DNA of 64,000 nucleotides, taken from NCBI GenBank assembly GCA_947595585.1, contig CANQET010000003.1:62001-126000 (forward strand). Reading direction: 5' to 3'. Under the pieces are notes generated by a model, which did not search any database, was not told where the DNA came from, and was given only the letters and a program-made list of their open reading frames with translations. Origin of the DNA: an uncultured Clostridia bacterium (GTDB lineage: Bacteria; Bacillota; Clostridia; Christensenellales; Borkfalkiaceae). Position 1 is the stretch's first letter; each line of letters begins with the position of its first letter. A program made the position numbers and the translations under genes. Below are positions 43,005-51,393 of this stretch, in pieces.

Positions 43005-43640
43005 CGCGCCTTGGCTCCCCTCGTAGGGGAGCTGTCGCGGCGCAGCCGTGACTGAGGGGTTTTGAAACCCTATCCCCCTGCTGACGCAGGTACTTCCCCT
43101 ACAAGGGGAAGCAAGGGGATGGACTGCGTAGGGGTACATCACGTGCGACACCCCCTCCATTGGAGAACAAAAGAATACCCCCTCCATTGGAGGGGGGTAG
43201 GGGGGTGGGCAGGTGACGACGGAGCACATCAGTACGTCATTCCGAGGCGTGAGCCGAGGAATCTCGACTTTGAGATTTCTCTACTTGGTAACTTCGCCTA
43301 CGGCTCGTGCCGACCTTAGTAGAACAAATAGAAGCTGCGGTCAGGGCGAAATGACGTGCTCCATTCAATGCCTCTTTGCCGCCCCACCCCCTTCATCCCC
43401 CTCCCACGGAGGGGGTAGGTGGACTACGTAGGGGCACATCATGTGCGCTACCCCCTCCGTTGGAGAACAAAAGAACACCCCCTCCATTGGAGGGGGGTAG
43501 GGGGGTGGGCAGGTGACGACGGGGCACATCAGTACGTCATTCCGAGGCGTGAGCCGAGGAATCTCGACTTTGAGATTTCTCACTACGTTCGAAATGACGT
43601 AATGGGCGAGGGCGCAAATCATGTGCGTCCCTTGCCCCCC
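43005..43640. repeat. Repeat island in inverted orientation (types A, B, C)
   Basis: No gene is seen. Type B in minus orientation lies at 43007-43119; type A in minus orientation at 43236-43355 (long variant) and 43536-43599; type C hairpins at 43150-43205, 43375-43415 and 43450-43510. The long type A variant contains the same ACTTAGTAGAACAAATAGAAGC-type insert as those at 38742 and 51290. Orientation follows the flanking minus-strand gene. Confidence 0.82.
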
Positions 43641-44819
43641 TTAGCCGAGAATGGTCACGATCGAATCGATCTGGCCCTCCGTAAGGCCGAGCGAGAGCAT
43701 CGCCTCACGCACCTTCTCGGAAAACGTCTCCCCGTGGAAGCCGTTGATCGTATTGATGTACGTATTGCGGATGGTACCGAGGTCGCGTGCGCCCTCAATG
43801 TACGCAAAGTTGGAGAAAAGGTAATCGCGGCACAGATCTGCCTCCGCGACGCCGAGCAATCCCCCGATCATGTAGGCGATGATGCCCGTACGGTCGGTGC
43901 CGATGCTGCAGTGGAAGATGATCGGGTAGTTGGAGGGATCGGCAAGCAGCGAGAAGACTTCCTTGAGCTGGGGTTTATTGAGCGTGAAGAGGTTGCCGTT
44001 CCAATTCATACCGATGTGATGATAGGCGACGGTCGAACCGAGCATGCTCTCGTTCTTGTTGCCGTATTCGCTCGCATCGTCCGAACCGCCGCGGAGGTCG
44101 ATCTCCGTCTTGATCTTGAGCGTATCCCGCATCATGGCGATCCCCGCCTCGGTGATGGTCTGCTCGCCCGAATAATTCGCGTTGAGCCTGCCGCAGCGGT
44201 ACAAGAGCCCCTGCCGCACGGGTCCGTTCGCGCCCTGCCAGCCGCCGAGATCGCGGACGTTCGCGACGCCGTCGACATAGAGATTCCGCGGCCCTCCGCT
44301 CTTCGTCGTGAAGACGGCCTTCCCGCTCTCGACATTTCCCGCGGAGACCGTCCAATAGTAGGTCGTCCCCACCTTTAAGTTATATACGTCCACCGTCATT
44401 TCGGCCGTGGAGAACTCCCACGCATCGTCCATGCGCTCTGTTTCGCTCACCGAAAGCGTGTACTCCGCGTCCGCCGCGGCGCCCTCCGCCCGCCACGTGA
44501 ACGTGACGGGAAGGGGATAGCTGATCTCCCTGTGATCGTGCGTTTCGTCCTTGTTGACGCCGTTGGCATACTTATTGATCTCGGCATACGCCTTCTGCTT
44601 CAGATAGGCCGCCTGCTCGGGGGTGTGCAGTTCGACGGAGTTTCCGAGGTTGGGAAGGGTAAACTTGATGCCCTCGACGGTGCCCTCGAAGCCCGCACTC
44701 GGTGCAGGTTTGGAAGGATCGGTGGGGGTAGGCGTAGGATTTTCGCCCCCGCAAGCGACGAGCACGAGCCCGAGCGAGAGCGCGATCGCCGTAGCTGCAA
44801 GAAAACTGCGTTGTTTCAT
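43641..44819 (-). CDS. Secreted tyrosine-phosphatase-like lipoprotein
   Basis: 392-aa protein. The lipoprotein signal MKQRSFLAATAIALSLGLVLVACGG is followed by a Pro/Thr linker. A fibronectin-III-like domain comes next (YPLPVTFTWRAEG...YTLSVSETERMDDAWEF...VGTTYYWTVSAGN). The C-terminal half is a Y_phosphatase3-type domain with NVRDLGGW, LYRCGRLNA, EIDLRG and the P-loop HCSIGTDRTG (CX5R). It would act on phospho-substrates outside the membrane. AAGGAGG precedes the ATG. The longer frame upstream overlaps pgi and is spurious. Confidence 0.87.
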   Translation of the reverse strand: MKQRSFLAATAIALSLGLVLVACGGENPTPTPTDPSKPAPSAGFEGTVEGIKFTLPNLGNSVELHTPEQAAYLKQKAYAEINKYANGVNKDETHDHREISYPLPVTFTWRAEGAAADAEYTLSVSETERMDDAWEFSTAEMTVDVYNLKVGTTYYWTVSAGNVESGKAVFTTKSGGPRNLYVDGVANVRDLGGWQGANGPVRQGLLYRCGRLNANYSGEQTITEAGIAMMRDTLKIKTEIDLRGGSDDASEYGNKNESMLGSTVAYHHIGMNWNGNLFTLNKPQLKEVFSLLADPSNYPIIFHCSIGTDRTGIIAYMIGGLLGVAEADLCRDYLFSNFAYIEGARDLGTIRNTYINTINGFHGETFSEKVREAMLSLGLTEGQIDSIVTILG

Positions 44820-44849
44820 GAGGTTCCTCCTTGGGGTTGGGTCGGTTTT

Positions 44850-44879
44850 ATTGTATCCTATCCCGCACCGCCCTGTCAA
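44850..44879 (-). promoter_or_regulatory. Promoter of the phosphatase lipoprotein
   Basis: Minus strand: -35 TTGACA (44874-44879), 18-bp spacer, -10 TACAAT (44850-44855). Confidence 0.78.
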
Positions 44880-45020
44880 GTACTTTGAAAATAATTTTGA
44901 TTTTCTCATGAAAGACTCTTGTATTTTGCGAAGAGATCGGGGCGTTTGTGCCCCTTCTATGCAAATAATTTTCGCATCCCCGTCCCAAAAATATTTTTTG
45001 GGGAAATTCACGCGGCCGGC

Positions 45021-45049
45021 TTGCCAAGCTCGTGCGGGCGTGGTATAAT
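45021..45049 (+). promoter_or_regulatory. Promoter of pgi
   Basis: -35 TTGCCA (45021-45026), 17-bp spacer, -10 TATAAT (45044-45049). The rest of the 44880-45020 interval holds AT-rich sequence and a short palindrome CCCAAAAATATTTTTTGGG, with nothing coding. Confidence 0.82.
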
Positions 45050-45077
45050 AGGATGAACTATTTTGGGAGGACACACT

Positions 45078-46505
45078 ATGAAACTGACCGAAGAGCTGCG
45101 CAAAGCCATGCGCATCACGGTAGATTACACCAACATGACCGAAAAATATCTCGGCGACAAGGGCATTTCGCAGAAGACGCTCGATGCACAGCGCAGGTTG
45201 GCCAAGGCGGCCCATACCTATGTGAGCCGCAACCGCGGCAAGGATGAGCTCTTCATGGGCTGGACGGAGCTTCCCTACAACCAAGCCGAGGTCGTCGCGG
45301 ATATCCTCACGACGGCAAAGCACATCCGCAGAAACTTCGATACCTTCGTCGTGCTCGGCATCGGCGGCTCCGCGCTCGGCCCCACGATGGCGTTCAACGC
45401 CCTCTGCCACCTGCATTACAACGACCTGCCCAAGTCCAAGCGCAAGGGGCCCAAGTTCTATGTGGAAGACAACGTCGACCCCGTCCGCATGAAGGAACTT
45501 CTCGACGTCATCGACGTCACGCGGACCTGCTTCAACGTCATCTCCAAATCGGGCGCCACGAGCGAGACCATGGCGCAGTACCTCATCATCTCCGATCTTC
45601 TCAAGAAGGCGGGCGTCAACATCCGCGACAACGTCATCTTCACGACGGACGCCTCCCGCGGCAATCTCGTGAAGATCTCCAAGGAGCTCGGCGGCGTGAA
45701 GAGCTACGTGCTCGGCGACGGCGTCGGCGGAAGATTTTCCGAGCTCTCCCCCGTAGGCTTGCTGCCCGCGGCCGTGCTCGGCATCGATATCAAGGCCCTC
45801 CTCAAGGGCGCTGCCTACATGGATAAGCTCTGCAAGCCTTCGGATATGTACCGCAATCCCGCACTCATGTGTGCGACCCTGCAGTATATCGCGATGCAGA
45901 GCGGCAAGAATATCGGCGTCCTCATGCCCTATTCGGATAATCTTCGCTACGTCTCGGATTGGTACGCCCAGCTCTGGGCGGAGTCCCTCGGCAAGAACGT
46001 CCACCTCGACGGCAGGCCCTGCAACATCGGCCAGACGCCCGTGAAGGCGCTCGGCGTGACCGACCAGCACTCGCAGGTCCAGCTCTACACCGAAGGGCCG
46101 TATGATAAGGTCGTCACCTTCCTCTCGATCGAAAACTACAAGGAGAAGACGCCCATTCCGCACGGCTGTGAGAATATTCCCGACGTCGCCTTCCTCGGCG
46201 GCCACACGATGGAGGAGCTCATCCAAGCCGAAAATAAGGCGACGGCCTATGCCCTCACCAAGGCGGGGCGGCTCAACTACACCATCCGCCTGCCCGAGCT
46301 CAACGCCTTCACCTTGGGCGAACTTCTGTTCCTCTTCGAACTGCAGACGGCCTACGCGGGGGCGATGTTCGATATCGATACCTTCAACCAGCCCGGCGTG
46401 GAAGCGGGCAAGAAGGCGACCTTCGCCCTGCTCGGGAAGCCCGGCTACGAGCTCCAGCGCAGCGATCTCGACAACGCCGCACCCGACGAAAAATATATCA
46501 TCTGA
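45078..46505 (+). CDS. pgi: Glucose-6-phosphate isomerase
   Basis: 475-aa glycolytic enzyme that interconverts glucose-6-P and fructose-6-P. The SIS-domain signatures are VVLGIGGSALGPTMAF, VISKSGATSETMAQYLI, GGRFSELSPVGLLPAAVLGID, and the catalytic Glu/His/Lys regions in WAESLGKNVH and TDQHSQVQLYTEGP. The start is set by GGGAGGACACACT before ATG AAA CTG. Monocistronic, with its own promoter and terminator. Confidence 0.96.
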   Translation: MKLTEELRKAMRITVDYTNMTEKYLGDKGISQKTLDAQRRLAKAAHTYVSRNRGKDELFMGWTELPYNQAEVVADILTTAKHIRRNFDTFVVLGIGGSALGPTMAFNALCHLHYNDLPKSKRKGPKFYVEDNVDPVRMKELLDVIDVTRTCFNVISKSGATSETMAQYLIISDLLKKAGVNIRDNVIFTTDASRGNLVKISKELGGVKSYVLGDGVGGRFSELSPVGLLPAAVLGIDIKALLKGAAYMDKLCKPSDMYRNPALMCATLQYIAMQSGKNIGVLMPYSDNLRYVSDWYAQLWAESLGKNVHLDGRPCNIGQTPVKALGVTDQHSQVQLYTEGPYDKVVTFLSIENYKEKTPIPHGCENIPDVAFLGGHTMEELIQAENKATAYALTKAGRLNYTIRLPELNAFTLGELLFLFELQTAYAGAMFDIDTFNQPGVEAGKKATFALLGKPGYELQRSDLDNAAPDEKYII

Positions 46506-46530
46506 AAAAGCGGCTACGGCTTCCAACGGA

Positions 46531-46558
46531 AAAACGGGGTTTTCGCCCCGTTTTTTTA
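46531..46558 (+). terminator. Terminator of pgi
   Basis: AAACGGGG-TTTT-CGCCCCGTTTTTTT, about 27 bases after the stop codon. Confidence 0.87.
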
Positions 46559-46590
46559 TAGCATCCCCCCGCGTTTTATGGGCGCGGGGG

Positions 46591-46707
46591 CATATGTAAC
46601 ACAAAACACATGCAACATATGCGGCATGGGAATTTTCGTGCATATGTGCGAAAATCCGCCCCCATGTATCAATTTGCATATGTCGCATATGAAAAGCGGG
46701 GCATATG
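46591..46707. repeat. Cluster of six CATATG palindromes between pgi and khpA
   Basis: CATATG at 46591, 46616, 46641, 46677, 46686 and 46702; the first three are spaced by exactly 25 bp. The flanks often extend the palindrome (TGCATATG, CATATGTG). No gene fits here. Confidence 0.7.
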
Positions 46708-46722
46708 CTGCCCCGCTTATTT
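46691..46722 (-). terminator. Terminator of rpsP-khpA
   Basis: Minus strand AAGCGGGGCA-GCATA-TGCCCCGCTTTT, just after the khpA stop. Confidence 0.8.
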
Positions 46723-46729
46723 CAAAATT

Positions 46730-46969
46730 TTATTCTTCGCGTTCCTTGATCTCGACGACGTACTTCTTCGAATCCTTCGGCGTCGCGTCGCGCACGATCG
46801 TGCGGAGCGCCTTGGCGATCTTGCCTTGCTTTCCGATCACCTTGCCCATATCCGAATCCGCGAGCAGCACGGTGACGTTGATCGCGTCGTCCGTCTCTTC
46901 GACTTTATACTCGATTTTATCCTTCTGCTCGGCGAATTGCTCGACGATATACTTGATCAAATCCAACAT
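46730..46969 (-). CDS. khpA: KH-domain RNA-binding protein KhpA (YlqC)
   Basis: 79-aa single KH-domain protein; the GxxG loop is GKQGK in DMGKVIGKQGKIAKALRTIVRDA. Usually found with KhpB, with effects on cell division and sRNA binding. GGGAGGAGTCTCAT before ATG TTG GAT fixes the start. It lies downstream of rpsP, as in many Firmicutes; rimM and trmD, often next, are absent here. Confidence 0.92.
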   Translation of the reverse strand: MLDLIKYIVEQFAEQKDKIEYKVEETDDAINVTVLLADSDMGKVIGKQGKIAKALRTIVRDATPKDSKKYVVEIKEREE

Positions 46970-47017
46970 ATGAGACTCCTCCCGCATTCGGCGCCGTGCG
47001 CCGCATACGGCCTATGA

Positions 47018-47311
47018 TTACTTCTTCGCCTTCTTGCCCTTGGTCTTGGCGGGGGAAAGCTTCTCGCTCTTCTCGAGGGCGCCTGCCTTCACGAGCAAGT
47101 TCTTCACGGTCTCGGTGGGCTGTACGCCCTTCGAAAGCCATGCCTTCGCCTTCTCCACGTCGATCTCGAGCTTCACGGGCTCTGCCTTGGGGTCGTAGAA
47201 ACCGATCTTCTCGATATACTCCCCTGTCGCGGCCTTGCGCGCATCGACGACGACGATCCTGTAGACGGGAGACTTCTTATCGCCCATCCGCACCAATCTC
47301 ATTTTGACCAT
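47018..47311 (-). CDS. rpsP: 30S ribosomal protein S16
   Basis: 97-aa protein: MVKMRLVRMGDKKSPVYRIVVVDARKAATGEYIEKIGFYDPKAEPVKLEIDVEKAKAWLSKGVQPTETVKNLL is characteristic S16, with a short basic extension ending GKKAKK. GGAGGTAACAAAA precedes the ATG. It is followed by khpA. Confidence 0.97.
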   Translation of the reverse strand: MVKMRLVRMGDKKSPVYRIVVVDARKAATGEYIEKIGFYDPKAEPVKLEIDVEKAKAWLSKGVQPTETVKNLLVKAGALEKSEKLSPAKTKGKKAKK

Positions 47312-47329
47312 TTTTGTTACCTCCGATTT

Positions 47330-47553
47330 ATGTTACAATATTTTTTGTTTTTGCATTTGCCCCGCTCCTTATACGAAAAACGGCGGGGGATGTAGTCGAT
47401 CTTTTGCCCTATCGGGCTTTCTCCCATGTATGCCCCATTGAAGTTATCCCCTCCATTGGGGGGGTTATCGCATACATACCCCCATTGGGGGTTTATTCCA
47501 TACATACCCCCTCCGTCGGAGGGGGGTAGGGGGGTGGGAAAGCGTTCCGAAAT
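47330..47553. repeat. Type C-like repeats between rpsP and ffh
   Basis: CCCCATTGGGGG and CCCCTCCGTCGGAGGGG hairpins alternate with CATACATA linkers at about 47430-47540. No gene is seen. No strong promoter for rpsP was found; an AT-rich stretch (TATTGTAACAT on the minus strand) lies just upstream of its start. Confidence 0.7.
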
Positions 47554-48867
47554 TCAGAACGGCATTCTCCGCTTCCCGCCCTTCATCTGCTTCATGAGGA
47601 GCTTGGTCTGCTCGAACTGCTTGAGGAGCTGATTGACTTCCTGCACGCTCGTCCCCGAACCCAAGGCGATCCTGCGCTTGCGGGAAGAGCCGATGATCTG
47701 CGGGTTCTCCCGCTCTTTGGGCGTCATCGAGAGGATGATCGCACGGGTCCGCTCCATCTTCTTTTCGTCGAGGTCGCTCTCGCGGATCTTGAGCTTGCCC
47801 GCCCCCGGGAGCATGCTCATGAGCGCTCCCGCACCCCCCATCTTCTTGAGCGTCTCGAACTGCGTAAGATAATCGGTGAGGGTGAAGGCGTTTTCGCGCA
47901 TCTTGCGCTCCATCTCCTTGGCCTGCTGTTCGGTGACCGCCTCCTGTGCCTTTTCGATGAGGGAAAGCACGTCGCCCATGCCGAGGATGCGGCTCGCCAT
48001 GCGGTCGGGATAGAAGGGCTCGAGGTCGCCGAGCTTTTCGCCCACGCCCACGAACTTGATGGGCTTGCCCGTGACCGCCTTGATGGAGAGGCAGGCGCCG
48101 CCGCGGGTATCGCCGTCGAGCTTGGTGAGGATGACGCCCGTCACATTCAGCCTTGCGTTGAAGGTCTCTGCGACGTTGACGGCGTCTTGCCCCGTCATGG
48201 CGTCGACGGTGAGAAGGATCTCGGTGACGCTGACCGCCTTCGTGATATTCTCGAGCTCGAGCATGAGCTTTTCGTCGATGTGGAGCCGCCCCGCCGTATC
48301 GATGACGACGGTATCATACCCCATCTTCTTCGCATATTCCACGGCCTCTTTTGCCGTTTTGACGGGGTCCTGTGTGCCTTTTTCGAAGACTTCGGCGCCC
48401 GCCTTCCCCCCTACGACCTTGAGCTGATCGATCGCCGCGGGGCGGTAGATATCGCACGCGACGAGCAAGGGGTGCTTGCCCTGCTTCTTGAGCTGCACGG
48501 CGAGCTTGGCGCACATCGTCGTCTTCCCTGCGCCCTGAAGGCCGCACATCATGATGACGGTCGGAGGCTTGGGAGAGACCTCGAGCTTGGCATTTCCCGA
48601 CCCCATCAGCGCGATCAGCTCGTCGTTGACGATCTTGATGACCTGCTGGGCGGGGTTGAGGCTCTCGAGGACTTTCTGTCCCACCGCCTTTTCGGAGACT
48701 TCGGCGATGAAGGACTTCACGACTTTGAGGTTGACGTCGGCCTCGAGGAGGGCGACGCGCACTTCCCGCATGGCCGTCTTGATCTCGAGCTCGGTGAGCT
48801 TGCCCCGCTTCGTCAGCTTGGAAAAGATATGATTGAGCCGCTCGGAGAGCGATGCAAAGAGCGCCAT
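47554..48867 (-). CDS. ffh: Signal recognition particle protein Ffh (SRP54)
   Basis: 437-aa SRP GTPase. The N-domain helical bundle is followed by G1 GLQGAGKTTMCAKLA, DTAGRLHIDEKLM, TKLDGDTRGGACLS and the M-domain with Met-rich segments (MERKMRENAFTLTDYLTQFETLKKMGGAGALMSMLPG; RRIALGSGTSVQEVNQLLKQFEQTKLLMKQMK). It starts one base after the ylxM stop, with GGGAGGAA inside ylxM as Shine-Dalgarno. Confidence 0.97.
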   Translation of the reverse strand: MALFASLSERLNHIFSKLTKRGKLTELEIKTAMREVRVALLEADVNLKVVKSFIAEVSEKAVGQKVLESLNPAQQVIKIVNDELIALMGSGNAKLEVSPKPPTVIMMCGLQGAGKTTMCAKLAVQLKKQGKHPLLVACDIYRPAAIDQLKVVGGKAGAEVFEKGTQDPVKTAKEAVEYAKKMGYDTVVIDTAGRLHIDEKLMLELENITKAVSVTEILLTVDAMTGQDAVNVAETFNARLNVTGVILTKLDGDTRGGACLSIKAVTGKPIKFVGVGEKLGDLEPFYPDRMASRILGMGDVLSLIEKAQEAVTEQQAKEMERKMRENAFTLTDYLTQFETLKKMGGAGALMSMLPGAGKLKIRESDLDEKKMERTRAIILSMTPKERENPQIIGSSRKRRIALGSGTSVQEVNQLLKQFEQTKLLMKQMKGGKRRMPF

Positions 48868-49284
48868 TTATTCCTCCCGGTCGGGGCCGATCGCCTCGCC
48901 GACGCAAACCATTTCCGTAATTTTTTCGATCTCTTCGGAGAGCTCGGGGTGCTGCGTGCAGAGATCTTTGAGCGCCCGCACGACGTCCGTCATCATGTTG
49001 GAGACGGCAAGGGCATAGGCATCGTTATCCCGCTTCACATGCAGCTTCTCTTCGAAAGAATCGAGGAGCTCCCTGCTCTTTTTGAGGGTATCCGAGACGG
49101 CCTGCTTGGAGACGCCCTTCTCCTCGGCGATCTCCGAAAGGGAGAGGTCGAGCGAGTAATACATCTCGCAGATCTCGCGCTGGAGATCGGTGAGCAGGGG
49201 GCCGTAGGCATCCCACAGCCCGAGATAATGGAGCCGCGTCCCCTGCACGGAAGGCGCCGCGGAGCCCTTCACCGTCGCGAACAT
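48868..49284 (-). CDS. ylxM: YlxM/p13-like DNA-binding protein
   Basis: 138-aa protein with the UPF0122 sigma-70 region-4-like helix-turn-helix: LLTDLQREICEMYYSLDLSLSEIAEEKGVSKQAVSDTLKKSRELLDSFEEKL. It regulates or accompanies SRP genes. The chosen ATG (MFATVKG) follows GGAGGTGGGT. Longer in-frame starts are ruled out because the -10 box lies at 49322-49327. The N-terminal ~20 residues and the C-terminus are less conserved. Confidence 0.87.
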   Translation of the reverse strand: MFATVKGSAAPSVQGTRLHYLGLWDAYGPLLTDLQREICEMYYSLDLSLSEIAEEKGVSKQAVSDTLKKSRELLDSFEEKLHVKRDNDAYALAVSNMMTDVVRALKDLCTQHPELSEEIEKITEMVCVGEAIGPDREE

Positions 49285-49321
49285 ACCCACCTCCGTCAAG
49301 CCTTTCCGCTTAACGCCTTCC

Positions 49322-49350
49322 ATTATAACAGAAAGAAAGCCGCCCGTCAA
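49322..49350 (-). promoter_or_regulatory. Promoter of ylxM-ffh
   Basis: Minus strand: -35 TTGACG (49345-49350), 17-bp spacer, -10 TATAAT (49322-49327). The -35 lies inside the 3' arm of the upstream gene's terminator hairpin. Confidence 0.8.
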
Positions 49351-49371
49351 GCATTTTTCCTTGACGGACGG
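49339..49371 (-). terminator. Hairpin after the 165-aa gene, overlapping the ylxM -35 box
   Basis: 12-bp stem (CCGTCCGTCAAG with CTTGACGGGCGG, one wobble) and GAAAAATG loop, followed by a CTTTCTTTC run on the minus strand. Confidence 0.55.
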
Positions 49372-49386
49372 ATCTTTTTTGAAAAA

Positions 49387-49884
49387 TCAAAGGTAGCCGA
49401 TGGCGCCGACCGCCATCGCGATGCCGAGGGCGAGGGAGACGGCGACGAGCGGGAGCGCGAAGTAGTTTTTGCGCAGGGCGGCGTAGGCGGCCATGGCGGC
49501 ATTGGGGAAGACGGCGAGGAAGACGACGACCGCCCAGTTGATGTAGTTCGCAAGGTAGAAGCCCCAGCCCGCAACGGTGAGCGCCAAAAACAGGCAGCAG
49601 AAGAGGAACCAAGCGCTCTCAAACCGCGGTTTTTGCACCTCATCTTCATGTTTCAGGCAAAAGAGAAGGATGCAGGCGAGCGCCGTAAACACGAACGAAG
49701 CGATATAGAGGCCCTTCGTCTCGAGGCGTAGGAAGAGGTCGACGGGCTGCCACACCCAAAAGATAAAGTTGGGCAAAAGAAGGATGCCGAAGAGCCCGAG
49801 GGCCCAGAAATCTGCTCCGAAGCCGTATTGCCCGAAGAACATCTTGCATCGCCCGGCGAATGTGATCTTTTTGCTCTGTTTCAT
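49387..49884 (-). CDS. Small integral membrane protein of unknown function
   Basis: 165-aa protein with four hydrophobic segments (about 27-47, 60-77, 90-112, 118-135) and possibly a fifth at the C-terminus (ALPLVAVSLALGIAMAVGAIGYL). No motif recognised. It lies 48 bases after ftsY on the same strand and is probably cotranscribed. Confidence 0.68.
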   Translation of the reverse strand: MKQSKKITFAGRCKMFFGQYGFGADFWALGLFGILLLPNFIFWVWQPVDLFLRLETKGLYIASFVFTALACILLFCLKHEDEVQKPRFESAWFLFCCLFLALTVAGWGFYLANYINWAVVVFLAVFPNAAMAAYAALRKNYFALPLVAVSLALGIAMAVGAIGYL

Positions 49885-49932
49885 ACCGTGTCACCAAAAA
49901 TACCGTTTTATCGATATAGGTCCCCCGTCTTT

Positions 49933-50829
49933 TTAGAAGAAACCCTCGACGAACTGCTCCGCATCGAAGAGCTCGAGATCGTCGATCTTCTCCCCCACGC
50001 CCGCGAAGACGACGGGCACCTTGAGCTCGCCGCAGAGCGAGAAGACGAAACCGCCCTTGGCCGTGCCGTCGAGCTTGGTGAGCACGATGCCGTCGAGCGA
50101 GACCGCCTCTTTGAAGACCCGTGCCTGCGAATAGGCGTTTTGGCCCGTCGTCGCATCGAGCACGAGGAACTTATAGAAGCGTGCCTCGGGGAACTCACGG
50201 GCGACGACGCGGTCCATCTTCTTGAGCTCGTTCATGAGGTTGTCTTTTACGTGCAGGCGCCCCGCCGTATCGATGAGCAGCACGTCCGTCTTCTTGGCTT
50301 TGGCCGAGGTGACGGCGTCGAAGACGACGGCGGAGGGATCGCTCCCCTCTTCGTGCTTTACGATGCGCACCTTGGCCCGATCCGCCCAGATGCCGAGCTG
50401 ATCGATGGCCGCCGCGCGGAAAGTGTCCGCCGCCGCGACGGTGACGGTCTTCCTCTGCCGCACGAAGTAATTCGCGACTTTGCCGATCGTCGTCGTCTTG
50501 CCGACGCCGTTGACGCCGACGAACATCATCACACAGGGATATTCGATCGTGGGGACGGGGGCCTCGTTGAGCGTATCCTCGAGGATATCTTTGAGGAGAT
50601 CGGTGACGAACGCCTCGTCCTTGATCTTGGCGCCGATCGCCTCCTCTTTGACCTGCTCCACGACGTCTTCGGCCGTGCGGACGGAGACATCCGAAGAGAT
50701 GAGGATCTCCTCGAGTTCCTCATAGAAGGCATCGCCGATCTTGTTTTTGAGGAAGAGCTGGCGGAGCTTTTGCGCGACGTTTGCGCGCGTCTTCTTCAGC
50801 GCTTCCTTGATCTTTCCGAAAAAGCCCAT
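49933..50829 (-). CDS. ftsY: SRP receptor FtsY
   Basis: 298-aa SRP-receptor GTPase. The N-domain is short and lacks the acidic A domain. G1 GVNGVGKTTTIGKVANYF, DTAGRLHVKDNLMNELKKMDRV, TKLDGTAKGGFVFS and GVGEKIDDLELFDAEQFVEGFF are complete. AAGGAGAAGCAA precedes the ATG. In most Firmicutes it follows smc directly; here 560 bp of repeats separate the two. Confidence 0.96.
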   Translation of the reverse strand: MGFFGKIKEALKKTRANVAQKLRQLFLKNKIGDAFYEELEEILISSDVSVRTAEDVVEQVKEEAIGAKIKDEAFVTDLLKDILEDTLNEAPVPTIEYPCVMMFVGVNGVGKTTTIGKVANYFVRQRKTVTVAAADTFRAAAIDQLGIWADRAKVRIVKHEEGSDPSAVVFDAVTSAKAKKTDVLLIDTAGRLHVKDNLMNELKKMDRVVAREFPEARFYKFLVLDATTGQNAYSQARVFKEAVSLDGIVLTKLDGTAKGGFVFSLCGELKVPVVFAGVGEKIDDLELFDAEQFVEGFF

Positions 50830-50854
50830 TTGCTTCTCCTTATTTTACGGTCCC

Positions 50855-51380
50855 ACCCCCCTACCCCCTCCCACGGAGGGGGTGAGTGGCACGTAATGCC
50901 GCCCCGCGCGACGCCCCCACGGAAGGGGTGGGTGGCACGACCCCCTTCGCTTCCCCTCCTGCGGAGGGGGCAGGGGGTGGGCGGAATACGGCGGGGCGTA
51001 TCCCGAGCGCAAGGCCTACCCCCATCGGGGGGAGGCTCCGCGTAGCGGTGGTGGGGGGCGGTGCTTCTAATTACGTCACCCTGAACGTAGTTGAAGGGTC
51101 GCCGCAGTCTTAATCTTATATATGAGCTACGATATAAGGCTAAGGCTAAGGCGATTCTTACTTCGCCTAACGGCTCGTGCCGCGCTTAGAGAATTAGAAG
51201 TGCGCGCGGGGCGACACGTGCCCGCCCGCTTAAGGCGCGTTCGGGCACGGCTCAGAATGACGTATTTGGAATGCCTGTTCGTATACCAAGCCGAGATTTC
51301 TCTACTTGGTAACTTCGCCTACGGCTCGTGCCGACCTTAGTAGAACAAATAGAAGCTGCGGTCGGGGCGAAATGACATAG
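50855..51380. repeat. Repeat island between smc and ftsY
   Basis: No gene is seen. Type C hairpins lie at 50855-50880 and 50950-50980; long type A variants at 51075-51261 and 51290-51376. The first holds a 50-bp segment inverted relative to 25266-25320. No promoter for ftsY was found. Confidence 0.8.
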
Positions 51381-51393
51381 AAGAGGGGCGGGA

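Noticed and set aside
43641-46688. Single 1015-aa open frame on the minus strand
   Set aside because: Only the last 392 residues are protein-like and have a signal peptide, Shine-Dalgarno and promoter; the rest is the antisense of pgi.
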